Source: CAZFBA01 sp964517135 (lineage in GTDB: Bacteria > Cyanobacteriota > Vampirovibrionia > JBFMGH01). From it: DNA of 11,670 nt. A model generated the notes under the pieces. The model saw nothing but the letters and a program-made list of their open reading frames with translations. It was not told the DNA's origin and made no database searches. Where the stretch lies: positions 1-11,670 of the forward strand of contig CAZFBA010000066.1 of the NCBI GenBank assembly GCA_964517135.1. Direction: 5' to 3'. Every line of letters begins with the position of its first letter. Within the stretch, counting starts at the first letter, position 1. This document shows, piece after piece, positions 1-7,329 of this stretch. A program made the translations under genes and the position numbers.

Positions 1-54
1 ACCCCCGACACTAATTTCTTGAATCTGTGAACTTTTAAATTATTCAGAGATCTC
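1..54 (-). repeat. Repeat A, partial left-end copy
   Basis: These 54 bases are the exact reverse complement of the last 54 bases of the window and match, with one substitution, the inner end of the copy at 9152-9205. Homology stops at base 54, in the middle of the near-palindrome (agagatctct core) seen in the full copies, so only the 'gtcgggggt' end of the repeat is present. It lies 17 bases past the decarboxylase stop codon. Because both window ends finish at the same base of the repeat, this is probably where a short-read assembly broke. Confidence 0.9.
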
Positions 55-71
55 ACATATATATTTTATTT

Positions 72-1487
72 CTATACAGGCACACACTCTTCAATAATTT
101 CTATTAGCCTGTCTATATGAGCTTTGTTTGTTGCAGGATTAACAATAGTAGTTCTAAGAGAAATTTTGCCTTCAAGAGATGTAAGAGTGATCATTGTTTC
201 ACCTGTTGCATTTACGGTATCTCTAATGTAAGCGTTCATATCATTTAATTGATCTTCTGTTAATATTTTGTTTGAAGGGTTATAGCGGAAGCTGATAATA
301 TTAAATTCTGGCCTGTGAAGAGTCTCAAAGTCTTGATGTTTAAGAAGCCTGTTGTAAAAATATTGTGTAATTTCAGACAGATGTTCAAGTCTGACGGCAA
401 AGAAATCTGTACCATAAGCTACAAGGCAGCCCCATAGTTTTAGAGCATCTCCTCTTCTTGTGCACTGTAGCGATAGCTTACTGAGATCCAGTGGATCATT
501 TTTTGAATTATAGAGATAAGGAGCCTGTTCATCTTTAAAGCAATTGAGCAAATAGTCTCCGTTTTTAAAAAGGCACATTCCAAGGCTTGATGGCATAAAT
601 AACATTTTATGACCATCCCAAGATATAGAATCAGCTCTTTCAATACCTTTTAAAAGGTGTTTAAGCTTTTCAGAAAAGATCAACGATGCTCCGTGGGCCC
701 CATCAACGTGAAGCCACATCTCATTAACTGAAGCAATATCAGCCAGAGCTTCTATATCGTCAAAGCTTCCTGTTGATGTGCTTCCGGCACTTGCCATTAT
801 TACAAAAGGTTTTTTATGTTCGTTTTTTAAAAGGTCAATTATTTCAATTGTTTTATTGATATCGATTCTGAAATACCTGTCGCAGGGAATAGTTATTACA
901 CTGGCTTTGCTGAAACCAAGCATTCTGGCAGCTTTATTAATAGAATAATGTGCCTGGCTGCTTGTAATAATTACTGCTTCATCAGGTATGGTGTCGTGGA
1001 AATATTTTCTTCTGGCACCAAAAAGCCCGACTAGATTTGAAACACTACCACCACTGGTCAGGGTACCGTTTGCCCTGCTGTCGAATCCTATTGCGGAGGT
1101 TAGAAATTTTATAGTATGTCTTTCTATCTCACTCAGGACAGGTGACATTTTGTTTACTGTAAGACTCTGGTTTAACCCGCTAATGATTAAATCAATCATA
1201 ACTGCAAGAGGCAATGATGGTGGTACTTGATGCCCCATATACATAGGGTTTTGAAGGTTCATTGAGTGGTTTATAATTACTTCTTGAAGTATATCAAGCA
1301 GAAACTCAGGGCTTTTGCCCTTTTTATTTATTAAGTTATCCAGTTTGCTTTTTAGCCCGGTGCGATCAAATGGTTTAAATACCCTGTCATGACAGCAATT
1401 TTGAAGGTATTTTTGATATAATTCAAAGATTTCACTATTGATCTGTTCGACGGGGAGAATTAAATCTTTTTCCAGTTTACTTTTCAT
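72..1487 (-). CDS. Group II PLP-dependent amino-acid decarboxylase
   Basis: This 471-aa cytosolic enzyme of fold-type I should decarboxylate an L-amino acid to an amine using pyridoxal phosphate. Visible landmarks are the phosphate-binding TSGGS (144-148), the ring-stacking His180 in AHYSINKA, the aspartate that binds the pyridine nitrogen in HVDGAHG (Asp262), and the Schiff-base lysine in SWDGHK (Lys294). Length and motif order fit the glutamate / aromatic amino acid / diaminobutyrate decarboxylase superfamily and the gene looks intact. The substrate cannot be read from these motifs; glutamate, aspartate, diaminobutyrate and aromatic amino acids are all possible. The gene stands alone, divergent from the small gene at 1946. 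The start is ATG with a weak GGA about 9 bases upstream. Candidate -10 boxes on the minus strand are TAAAAT (1520-1525) and TATACT (1527-1532), neither with a convincing -35. Confidence 0.88.
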   Translation of the reverse strand: MKSKLEKDLILPVEQINSEIFELYQKYLQNCCHDRVFKPFDRTGLKSKLDNLINKKGKSPEFLLDILQEVIINHSMNLQNPMYMGHQVPPSLPLAVMIDLIISGLNQSLTVNKMSPVLSEIERHTIKFLTSAIGFDSRANGTLTSGGSVSNLVGLFGARRKYFHDTIPDEAVIITSSQAHYSINKAARMLGFSKASVITIPCDRYFRIDINKTIEIIDLLKNEHKKPFVIMASAGSTSTGSFDDIEALADIASVNEMWLHVDGAHGASLIFSEKLKHLLKGIERADSISWDGHKMLFMPSSLGMCLFKNGDYLLNCFKDEQAPYLYNSKNDPLDLSKLSLQCTRRGDALKLWGCLVAYGTDFFAVRLEHLSEITQYFYNRLLKHQDFETLHRPEFNIISFRYNPSNKILTEDQLNDMNAYIRDTVNATGETMITLTSLEGKISLRTTIVNPATNKAHIDRLIEIIEECVPV

Positions 1488-1945
1488 TTGTTGATTCCGA
1501 TTATCAGGTATTGATCAACATTTTACAGTATAAATAAAGGACTGCAAGTCAGAGATATTGACACATAATAAGCTTTGAAAATTTTTTATGACCTCAGGGT
1601 AAAAAATAGAATGGTTTGAATTGCTTTAGCCCTCTCTGTAAGGACATAACAGTATTTGGCTTAAGGGATCAAAACTCGATTGTTAAGTTTTGTAATGTTT
1701 AAATTAGCCTTACACCATATATATTTTAGAAATATGCATTATTTATTTAGTATGTTGATTTTTTTTGATTTTATAAAACATTATATAACTGCAGTGGCTG
1801 AAATTGTTACATTGGTTCCTTTTTCAAAATATTTATTTAGAAGGTGTAGCAAGTTCCTGATTATTTCTGTTTTAATTTAAAGTAAGCAACACTTCAGTGA
1901 GTTTTCAAAGAGGTTATTAGCGTATCATACCGAAAGGAGGGCATA
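1488..1945. other. Non-coding divergent intergenic region
   Basis: This 458-bp AT-rich stretch separates the divergent decarboxylase and small-protein genes and presumably holds both promoters. A TTGACA hexamer lies at 1558-1563 on the plus strand, but I see no good -10 box at the right distance. A 66-codon reading frame (1680-1880, TTG start, no ribosome binding site, rich in Phe/Leu/Ile) looks like chance in AT-rich DNA. I see no tRNA, riboswitch or terminator that I can defend here. Confidence 0.6.
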
Positions 1946-2167
1946 ATGCCTGGTATTAATCCTGCAAACAATCTTTCAGTAATGAATCAACCAAAACCAG
2001 CATTTCAGGGTAACCCTGCAAGTAAGCCAAAACCAGCATTTGAAGGTAATACTCAGGTGGCCAATCCTGCCTTACAACAACAATTGGAACAAGCTCTTTT
2101 AGCGGCAAATCCTGCTCAGGGCAAACCGATTCCAGGACAGGGGGCTAATCTTAACGTAATGGGTTAG
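1946..2167 (+). CDS. 73-aa Pro/Asn/Gln-rich small protein, unknown function
   Basis: I do not recognise this protein. It has an unusually strong ribosome binding site (aaaggagg at 1933-1940, 5 bases before ATG) and its own terminator 17 bases after the stop, so it is very probably translated. It has no Cys, Trp or Tyr and no signal peptide or membrane segment. Residues 15-38 are two tandem 12-residue units (QPKPAFQGNPAS, KPKPAFEGNTQV); a 15-base stretch is identical between them at 1991-2005 and 2027-2041. A short Ala/Leu/Gln-rich segment (about 39-54) that could be helical follows, then a Gly/Pro/Asn tail. The composition suggests a mostly disordered peptide, possibly an adaptor, secreted or structural protein, but nothing in the sequence decides. 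It is convergent with the ribosomal operon. Confidence 0.72.
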   Translation: MPGINPANNLSVMNQPKPAFQGNPASKPKPAFEGNTQVANPALQQQLEQALLAANPAQGKPIPGQGANLNVMG

Positions 2168-2183
2168 TATGAAAAGTATTTCG

Positions 2184-2217
2184 CTAAAAGTGCAGGTTTT
2201 AAAGCCTGCACTTTTAG
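2184..2217. terminator. Bidirectional hairpin terminator 1
   Basis: A 13-bp perfect stem (ctaaaagtgcagg, 2184-2196, with its complement at 2205-2217) encloses an 8-base loop and is followed by TTTT on the plus strand. It lies 17 bases after the stop of the 73-aa gene and is the first hairpin that gene's transcript meets. It is also A/T-flanked for leftward transcripts. Confidence 0.85.
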
Positions 2218-2228
2218 TTTTAGACAGT

Positions 2229-2260
2229 AAAAGATGGATTCAACAAACGATCCATCTTTT
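2229..2260. terminator. Bidirectional hairpin terminator 2, end of ribosomal operon
   Basis: An 11-bp perfect stem (aaaagatggat, 2229-2239, with atccatctttt, 2250-2260) has a 10-base loop. It lies 24 bases past the rpsI stop and is the first hairpin met by the leftward ribosomal operon transcript. The A/T ends of the stem give a U-tract in both directions. Together with the hairpin at 2184-2217 it isolates the two convergent units. Confidence 0.8.
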
Positions 2261-2284
2261 GAATATTTATGAATCTCAAAAATA

Positions 2285-2680
2285 TTAACGTTTTGAGAAT
2301 TGGAAACGTTTTCTGGCTCTTTTGCGGCCATATTTTTTACGTTCTTTAACCCTGGGATCTCTTGTGAGAAAGCCTTCATCTTTTAAGACAGCTCTATACT
2401 CAGGGTTTTCTTTTATAAGTGCTCTAGCTATACCGTGACGAATAGCACCTGCCTGTGAACTAACACCACCACCATTTGTTTTTACTTTAACATCATATTT
2501 TGACTCTGTTTCGGTCATTAAAAGTGGTTTTTTGACTAGTATTTCAAGAGAAGCTCTTTCTCCAACGTAATTATTGAGAGTACGGTTATTGACAATAATC
2601 TTGCCTTTTCCCGGTACGAGTTTAACTAAGGCTACAGCGGTCTTGCGACGTCCGATACCGATTGTTTCTTGTACTGCCAT
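2285..2680 (-). CDS. rpsI: 30S ribosomal protein S9
   Basis: S9 (131 aa) binds the head of the 30S subunit; its basic C-terminal tail reaches the P-site tRNA. The sequence has the family signature GIGRRKTAVALV near the N-terminus, GGGVSSQAGAIRHGIARAL in the middle and the ending KKYGRKRARKRFQFSKR with the terminal Lys-Arg. Its ATG shares its A with the rplM stop codon (TAATG), and its Shine-Dalgarno GGAGG lies inside the end of rplM, so the two are translationally coupled. It is the last gene of the operon, followed by the hairpin at 2229-2260. Confidence 0.98.
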   Translation of the reverse strand: MAVQETIGIGRRKTAVALVKLVPGKGKIIVNNRTLNNYVGERASLEILVKKPLLMTETESKYDVKVKTNGGGVSSQAGAIRHGIARALIKENPEYRAVLKDEGFLTRDPRVKERKKYGRKRARKRFQFSKR

Positions 2681-3120
2681 TATTTATTTGCCTCCAGATT
2701 ATAAACAACAGGCTGCTGGGCTTGATGCGGATGCTCAGGGCCAGCATATACTTTCAATTTTAAAAATTGGGTCCTGCCAAGAGTATTATGCGGTAACATG
2801 CCTTTAACGGCTTTTTCCAGTGCTCTTGTAGGATGTTTTTCCATTAATTTTTCATAAGTTATAGTCTTGAACCCACCCGGATAACCGGAATGGCGCCAGT
2901 AAAACTTATCACTGGCCTTTTTACCAGTTATAACCACTTTGTCTGCATTTACTACAACAACAAAATCACCAGTGTCTATGTGTGGTGTATATTCTGGTTT
3001 ATTTTTTCCACGTAATATATTGGCTATCTCTGTTGCCAGGCGCCCCAGTGTCTGGCCTTCTGCGTCAATTAAATACCAATTTTTTTCAACTTCATGAGGC
3101 TTTGCGGAATATGTCTTCAT
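2680..3120 (-). CDS. rplM: 50S ribosomal protein L13
   Basis: L13 (146 aa) is an early-assembling 50S protein that contacts 23S rRNA. Recognisable segments are WYLIDAEGQTLGRLAT near the N-terminus, the YTPHIDTGDFVVVVNADKV block, KFYWRHSGYPGG and GMLPHNTLGR. The length is usual for the family. The start codon lies 29 bases inside the end of truA; a GGAG seven bases before the ATG, within truA, supports this start and suggests coupling. The stop overlaps the rpsI start by one base. Confidence 0.98.
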   Translation of the reverse strand: MKTYSAKPHEVEKNWYLIDAEGQTLGRLATEIANILRGKNKPEYTPHIDTGDFVVVVNADKVVITGKKASDKFYWRHSGYPGGFKTITYEKLMEKHPTRALEKAVKGMLPHNTLGRTQFLKLKVYAGPEHPHQAQQPVVYNLEANK

Positions 3121-3946
3121 TTTTAGACTCCATAAAATTTTTGAGCATTATATCTCTTACTTTCATAAATTTATCATTTTCAAAAAGGCTGAATTCTTCA
3201 GGATATTCTATTGCCATTAAAGTCAAACCTTCAGGTTTAGCAGTAATACCAGCTTTTGTTCTGTCGTGCTGATTTAATACAGTTGCAAGATGGCTTACAG
3301 GTGTTTTCTTTAAACCCGTATCAAGAAGAGTTCCAACCAGTATTCTAACCATATTGTAGACGTAGCGGTTTGCTATAATGTCTATGTATATGAAATTCTT
3401 ATCTCTAAAGCAATGAGCCTTATGTATTGTACAAATTGCAGAACTTGTATCACTATTACTGCTTTTGAAGCTGCTAAAGTCATTAGTGCCGGTTATTTGC
3501 TGTAAAGCCTGATGCATAAGTTCTTCACTCAGAGGACGTGGCTCAAACAATGCTTTTGAAAACATAGCACTGCGGTAGGCATTGTTGTAAATAACATAAC
3601 GATACCATCTTTTTAATGCGCTTTTTCTTGCATGAAAAGAACTTCTGGTTATTTCTACGTCTCTGACAGCTATATCAGGTGGCAAAACTCCATTAAGAGA
3701 ATATATAAACTTATGAAGTTCAAGTTTTTCAGTGGCATCATATTCAAAATGAGCTACCTGCCCTAAAGCACTTACACCGGTATCTGTTCGGCCAGAAAAA
3801 ACAATCTTAACTGGCATTCTGAGAACAGTTTTTAAAGCATTTTCAATCTCTTCCTGAACAGTTCTGCCTCCAAGCTGCTTCTGGGTACCGTTAAAGTGGG
3901 TACCGTCATATTCTATAAGCATTGCATATTTAAGAGTATCATTCAT
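3092..3946 (-). CDS. truA: tRNA pseudouridine(38-40) synthase TruA
   Basis: TruA isomerises uridines 38-40 in the anticodon arm of many tRNAs. The catalytic motif is GRTDTGVSALGQ with Asp55 as the nucleophile; the usual His after GV is Ser here, and the usual GWQ after the YDGT motif is GTQ. The KRWYRY, NRYVYNMVRILVG and GLTLMAIEYPEEF segments follow in the normal order. After PEEF, where many family members nearly end, there are about 32 extra mostly charged residues (253-284), and the last codons overlap rplM by 29 bases. It sits 24 bases after rplQ. No good Shine-Dalgarno precedes the ATG, so its translation may depend on rplQ. Its place between rplQ and rplM-rpsI is common in cyanobacteria and also seen in Firmicutes. 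Confidence 0.96.
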   Translation of the reverse strand: MNDTLKYAMLIEYDGTHFNGTQKQLGGRTVQEEIENALKTVLRMPVKIVFSGRTDTGVSALGQVAHFEYDATEKLELHKFIYSLNGVLPPDIAVRDVEITRSSFHARKSALKRWYRYVIYNNAYRSAMFSKALFEPRPLSEELMHQALQQITGTNDFSSFKSSNSDTSSAICTIHKAHCFRDKNFIYIDIIANRYVYNMVRILVGTLLDTGLKKTPVSHLATVLNQHDRTKAGITAKPEGLTLMAIEYPEEFSLFENDKFMKVRDIMLKNFMESKNEDIFRKAS

Positions 3947-3970
3947 GTTCAGGGTAAAACCTCTTATGGT

Positions 3971-4426
3971 CTATACGAGTTGTATCAGGGCCATTGGTGC
4001 AGCATCTCCTCTTCTGGGAGGTAGATGATAGATTCTTGTATATCCACCATTTCTGCCTTCATATTCTTTAGCAATAGAGCTAAAGAGTTTGCGAAGAACA
4101 GTTTCAGATATAATCTTGCCGCCACATTCAGCGCATTTGCCTTCTTCGGTTAGTTGATCAACGCTGATGACTTTTTTACAGTCTGCACACATAATGTTTC
4201 CTGTAAGCTGGTCATAAATCTTTTTAGAAGCCATTCTTCTGGAGTGAAGATCACCCTGTTTGGCTTTTGATATGATTCTTTCAGCATAAGGTTTCAGGGC
4301 TTTTGCTTTAGCAAGAGTTGTTGTTATTTCTCCGTGGAGAAACAATGCAGTAGCAAGAGATCTTAATAGAGCTCTTCTCTGATCCTGTGGTCTGTTAAGT
4401 TTATGCCGTTTTCTTAGGTGCCTCAT
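3971..4426 (-). CDS. rplQ: 50S ribosomal protein L17 with zinc-ribbon insertion
   Basis: L17 lies near the peptide exit tunnel of the 50S subunit. The N-terminal half is typical (MRHLRKRHKLNRPQDQRRAL, then HGEITTTLAKAKALKPYAERII, GDLHSRRMA), as is the C-terminal part (LRKLFSSIA, NGGYTRIYHLPPRRGDAAPMALIQL). Between them, at about residues 78-106, lies an insertion with CADC (Cys80, Cys83) and CAEC (Cys98, Cys101), spaced as in a four-cysteine zinc ribbon. This brings the protein to 151 aa, about 25-30 longer than the usual compact form. The reading frame runs cleanly through, so it is not a frameshift. AAAGG about 9 bases before the ATG serves as ribosome binding site, and rpoA ends 12 bases upstream. 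Confidence 0.96.
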   Translation of the reverse strand: MRHLRKRHKLNRPQDQRRALLRSLATALFLHGEITTTLAKAKALKPYAERIISKAKQGDLHSRRMASKKIYDQLTGNIMCADCKKVISVDQLTEEGKCAECGGKIISETVLRKLFSSIAKEYEGRNGGYTRIYHLPPRRGDAAPMALIQLV

Positions 4427-4438
4427 AGCTTTATACCT

Positions 4439-5413
4439 TTACTTTTTCTTTTTCTCTTCAACATCAGTCGGGTTAGGGGCTAAATTAAGCCCGAAAGCCT
4501 TAAGTCTTTCGATAACTTCGTCAGATGATTTTTTACCGAAATTCTTTATATTAAGTAAATCATGCTCTGATTTCTGCAAAAGTTCTTGCAAAGAGTTAAT
4601 ATTAGCCCGTTTTAAACAGTTATAAGCTCTTACAGAAAGTTCTAATTCTTCAATACTAATGCTAGGTGTAGTAGTATCTTGCTTTTGCTCCACTGGTGGA
4701 GGTGTTCCTACCATAGTAGTTTGACCCGTCAGGGATGCAATGGGCAAAAAGTGTTCTATCAAAAGATTTGCTGCCTGTGATAATGCCGTAGATACATCAA
4801 CACTACCATTACTCCATATTTCAAGTATGAGTTTATCAAAGTCAGTAATTTGCCCTACACGGGTATTCTCTACAGTATAACTTGCTCTTCTGACGGGCAT
4901 AAAGCATGCATCAATAGGTAAGACATCTACCGGTGCACTGGTATGTGTTTCTTTAAACACATCAGTAGTAACATAGCCTTTGCCGGTTTCTACTGTTATA
5001 TCGCAATGGAAACTTCCACCTTCAGATACTGTACAGATAAGCCAGTCAGGGTTTATGATTTTTACACCTGACGGAAGCTCTATATCTGCTGCTAGAACAG
5101 GGCCCGGTCTATCTATATCAAGTCTTAAGTGTTGTGGTTCTTTATGCTCGGTTTTTACAGCCAGCCCTTTGAAATTGAGCATTATATCGATAACATCTTC
5201 TACCACACCTGGTATAGATGTAAATTCATGGGTAATGCCTTCAATTCTTATGGATGTTACAGCGGCACCTTCAAGAGAAGACAATAGTACACGTCTCAGT
5301 GAATTACCAATTGTAGTACCATATCCCCTTTCCAGCGGTTCTATAATAAACTTTCCATATATTGAACCATCTGAATCAGTTGTTGTATTTACACATTTAA
5401 TCTTTAAATCCAT
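4439..5413 (-). CDS. rpoA: DNA-directed RNA polymerase subunit alpha
   Basis: The alpha subunit (324 aa) dimerises to nucleate RNA polymerase assembly and contacts promoter UP elements and activators. The N-terminal domain (about 1-230) carries YGKFIIEPLERGYGTTIGNS followed by LRRVLLSSLEGAAVTSIRI and the HEFTSIPGV segment, whose wording resembles cyanobacterial alpha. A Pro/Gln/Thr-rich linker (about 233-248) leads to the C-terminal domain (about 249-312), where the DNA-contacting Arg, Asn and Cys of VRAYNCLK and the Lys of NFGKK are kept. The tail is lysine-rich. The ribosome binding site GGAGGT is about 11 bases before the ATG, and the intervening bases can form a small aggtt/aacct hairpin. 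Confidence 0.98.
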   Translation of the reverse strand: MDLKIKCVNTTTDSDGSIYGKFIIEPLERGYGTTIGNSLRRVLLSSLEGAAVTSIRIEGITHEFTSIPGVVEDVIDIMLNFKGLAVKTEHKEPQHLRLDIDRPGPVLAADIELPSGVKIINPDWLICTVSEGGSFHCDITVETGKGYVTTDVFKETHTSAPVDVLPIDACFMPVRRASYTVENTRVGQITDFDKLILEIWSNGSVDVSTALSQAANLLIEHFLPIASLTGQTTMVGTPPPVEQKQDTTTPSISIEELELSVRAYNCLKRANINSLQELLQKSEHDLLNIKNFGKKSSDEVIERLKAFGLNLAPNPTDVEEKKKK

Positions 5414-5445
5414 AGGTTAAGGTAACCTCCTGCCGTCGTTTTGGT

Positions 5446-6063
5446 CTAACGAGAGTAATACTCGATGATAAGTTGTTCTTTAATTGTTGGATCAAGCTCA
5501 TCTCTATTGGGTAATCTGTCAAAAGTCATCTCAAGCTTGTCTTTATCAGTTGTTATCCATTCAGGAGCTGATACTGGAGACTCTTCTGCTATATCTTTTA
5601 GAAGCTTCTGAGATTTTGTTTTAACAGAAACCTTATCTCCTGGTTTAACTCTATATGATGGAATGTCAACAATTCTGCCGTTAACAAGAAAATGCCTGTG
5701 GCGAACTAATTGTCTGGCCTGCGGTTTGCTTGCAACCAGACCTGAACGGAAAACTACATTGTCAAGTCTGGATTCTAACAATTGTAAAAGCAATGTGCCT
5801 GTAACGCCTCTTTTGGCCTCAGCCATTTCAAAGTATTTTGAAAACTGCTTTTCAGTTATCAAGAAAGAATGACGTAACTTATTTTTTTCTCTTAGCTGAA
5901 TTGCATATTCAGAAAGCTTTTTTCTGGCCTGGCCGTGAACACCACTGCCATAGGATCTTCTTTCAAAACCACATTTAGGAGAGTTACATCTTGTGCCTTT
6001 GAAAAAGAGTTTTTTGCCTTCGTTACGACATAATTTACATACAGGTTGAGTGTGTCTAGCCAT
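5446..6063 (-). CDS. rpsD: 30S ribosomal protein S4, zinc-binding type
   Basis: S4 (205 aa) is a primary 16S rRNA binder that starts 30S assembly. Four cysteines near the N-terminus (CKLC at 9-12, then Cys26 and Cys31 in CNSPKC) mark the zinc-containing form. Segments HGQARKKLSEYAIQLREKNK and LLQLLESRLDNVVFRSGL, and the S4 RNA-binding domain (ARQLVRHRHFLVNGRIVDIP, about 96-160), are all present. Photosynthetic cyanobacteria usually carry a cysteine-free S4 outside this operon, so the type and position here separate this organism from them. CGGAG 9 bases before the ATG is the ribosome binding site. Confidence 0.98.
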   Translation of the reverse strand: MARHTQPVCKLCRNEGKKLFFKGTRCNSPKCGFERRSYGSGVHGQARKKLSEYAIQLREKNKLRHSFLITEKQFSKYFEMAEAKRGVTGTLLLQLLESRLDNVVFRSGLVASKPQARQLVRHRHFLVNGRIVDIPSYRVKPGDKVSVKTKSQKLLKDIAEESPVSAPEWITTDKDKLEMTFDRLPNRDELDPTIKEQLIIEYYSR

Positions 6064-6079
6064 TTATAATACTCCGTAA

Positions 6080-6469
6080 TTATACCCTTCTTCTCTTTGG
6101 TGGCCTACAGCCGTTATGAGGAATAGGTGTAACATCTTTAATTAAACTAATCTCTAGCCCGTGAGCCTGAATAGCTCTTATTGCTGTTTCTCTGCCAGCA
6201 CCGGGACCGTTAACACGAACTTCACAGGTCTTCATACCCTGTTCAATAGATTTTTTAGCAACTGTTTCAGCGGCAGATTGTGCTGCAAAGGGGGTACCTT
6301 TTCTGGCGCCTTTAAAGCCCACTGTGCCTGCTGATGCCCAGGCTACACAATTGCCCTGCATATCGGTAGAGGTAACAATTGTATTATTGAAGGTGGATTG
6401 TATATGAACCACACCCTGAAGTACGTTCTTTTTTTCCTTCTTTTTTCCTCTGGATTTAGGTTTAGCCAT
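6080..6469 (-). CDS. rpsK: 30S ribosomal protein S11
   Basis: S11 (129 aa) sits on the 30S platform near the mRNA exit. After a lysine-rich N-terminus the core reads HIQSTFNNTIVTSTD, WASAGTVGFKGARKGTPFAAQ, VRVNGPGAGRETAIRAIQ and ends with the nearly invariant DVTPIPHNGCRPPKRRRV. The GTPFAAQ wording matches cyanobacterial S11 as I remember it. GGAG lies about 10 bases before the ATG. rpsD follows after 16 bases. Confidence 0.98.
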   Translation of the reverse strand: MAKPKSRGKKKEKKNVLQGVVHIQSTFNNTIVTSTDMQGNCVAWASAGTVGFKGARKGTPFAAQSAAETVAKKSIEQGMKTCEVRVNGPGAGRETAIRAIQAHGLEISLIKDVTPIPHNGCRPPKRRRV

Positions 6470-6502
6470 TGACTATTATTCTCCTCAGGTTTAGTAAATA
6501 AT

Positions 6503-6868
6503 CTAACGCTTTTTAGAAACAGGGCCTGATTTTCTGCCACGTCTGGTTCTTGCATTAGTCTTTGTTCTCTGGCCTCTAAGTGGCAGGCCTCTTCTATGAC
6601 GCATACCTCTATAAGAGTTAATCTCACTGAGGCGTTTAATGCTAAGAGCGACTTTTCTTCTTAAATCGCCTTCTACTTCATAAGTTTCTATTTCCTGCCT
6701 GAGGCGGCTTATTTCGTCTTCAGTCAGGTTATCTGTCTTGGTATCAAAAGACATACCGCAAGCAGTAAGAATCTTTTGACTTGTTGTGAGACCTATGCCA
6801 TAAATATACGTTAAAGCTATTTCCATTCGTTTATTTTTAGGGAGGTCTACTCCAGCTATTCTAGCCAT
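6503..6868 (-). CDS. rpsM: 30S ribosomal protein S13
   Basis: S13 (121 aa) lies in the 30S head and contacts P-site tRNA and 50S bridges. It shows MARIAGVDLPKNKRMEIALT, YIYGIGLTTSQKIL, the RGMRHRRGLPLRGQRTKTNA motif with TRRGRKSG after it, and a basic C-terminus. The strong ribosome binding site aaggaga is 7 bases before the ATG. It is 89 bases downstream of rpmJ, the widest gap in the operon, in which I see no convincing terminator. Confidence 0.98.
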   Translation of the reverse strand: MARIAGVDLPKNKRMEIALTYIYGIGLTTSQKILTACGMSFDTKTDNLTEDEISRLRQEIETYEVEGDLRRKVALSIKRLSEINSYRGMRHRRGLPLRGQRTKTNARTRRGRKSGPVSKKR

Positions 6869-6957
6869 TAAGTTCTCCTTCTATGACTTAAGTTTGAGTG
6901 GGAATGATAAATGTACTTTAAAAAAAGCAAACTATCAAGTAGATTCACTCGATAAGC

Positions 6958-7071
6958 TTAACCCTGCCGCTGTTTATGTTTCGGGTTATCACAGATAACA
7001 GCTATACGCCCCCTTCGGCGAATTATCTTGCATTTATCACATATTTTTTTTACGCTGGCTCTAACTTTCAT
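6958..7071 (-). CDS. rpmJ: 50S ribosomal protein L36
   Basis: This 37-aa reading frame translates as MKVRASVKKICDKCKIIRRR followed by GRIAVICDNPKHKQRQG. It is the short zinc-binding 50S protein L36, with the C-C-C-H ligands (Cys11, Cys14, Cys27 and the His of PKHKQRQG) intact. The zinc-binding form of L36 is the one expected when zinc is not limiting. The ribosome binding site aaagga overlaps the infA stop codon; infA ends only 4 bases upstream. Confidence 0.97.
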   Translation of the reverse strand: MKVRASVKKICDKCKIIRRRGRIAVICDNPKHKQRQG

Positions 7072-7075
7072 TATA

Positions 7076-7294
7076 TTATCCTTTCAATCGATAGGTTATA
7101 CGGCCTCTTGAGAGGTCATAAGGAGTTAATTCTACTTTTACCCTATCTCCTGGCAGTATTTTAATAAAATTTTTGCGTATTTTTCCAGAGATATGGGCCA
7201 GTACCTTATGCCCATTTTCCAGCTCTACCTGAAACATAGCGTTAGGCAGTGATTCAGTAACTTTGCCTTCTAGCTCTATAACTTCTTTTGCCAT
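7076..7294 (-). CDS. infA: Translation initiation factor IF-1
   Basis: IF-1 (72 aa) is a single OB-fold protein that occupies the 30S A site during initiation. The sequence MAKEVIELEGKVTESLPNAM, then FQVELENGHKVLAHISGK, KILPGDRVKVELTPYDLSRG and RITYRLKG matches the family end to end. It is the first gene of the operon here; the secY-adk-map genes that often precede it are absent. AAGGA five bases before the ATG, inside the palindrome aaggatcctt, is the ribosome binding site. Confidence 0.98.
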   Translation of the reverse strand: MAKEVIELEGKVTESLPNAMFQVELENGHKVLAHISGKIRKNFIKILPGDRVKVELTPYDLSRGRITYRLKG

Positions 7295-7329
7295 AAGGAT
7301 CCTTCTATTGTGAGAAATTCTCTTAATCC

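Noticed and set aside
1680..1880. 66-codon plus-strand reading frame rich in Phe, Leu and Ile
   Set aside because: TTG start, no ribosome binding site, composition expected from translating AT-rich DNA, and no recognisable motif.
2574..3272. Plus-strand reading frames opposite rpsI, rplM and truA
   Set aside because: They are fully antisense to well-recognised operon genes; no independent support.
4980..5420. 146-codon plus-strand reading frame opposite rpoA
   Set aside because: It is the antisense shadow of a strongly conserved gene and has no motif or ribosome binding site of its own.
6869..6957. Possible terminator or regulatory hairpin in the rpmJ-rpsM gap
   Set aside because: Only a short gagtg/cactc pairing with a long AT-rich loop; not distinguishable from chance.
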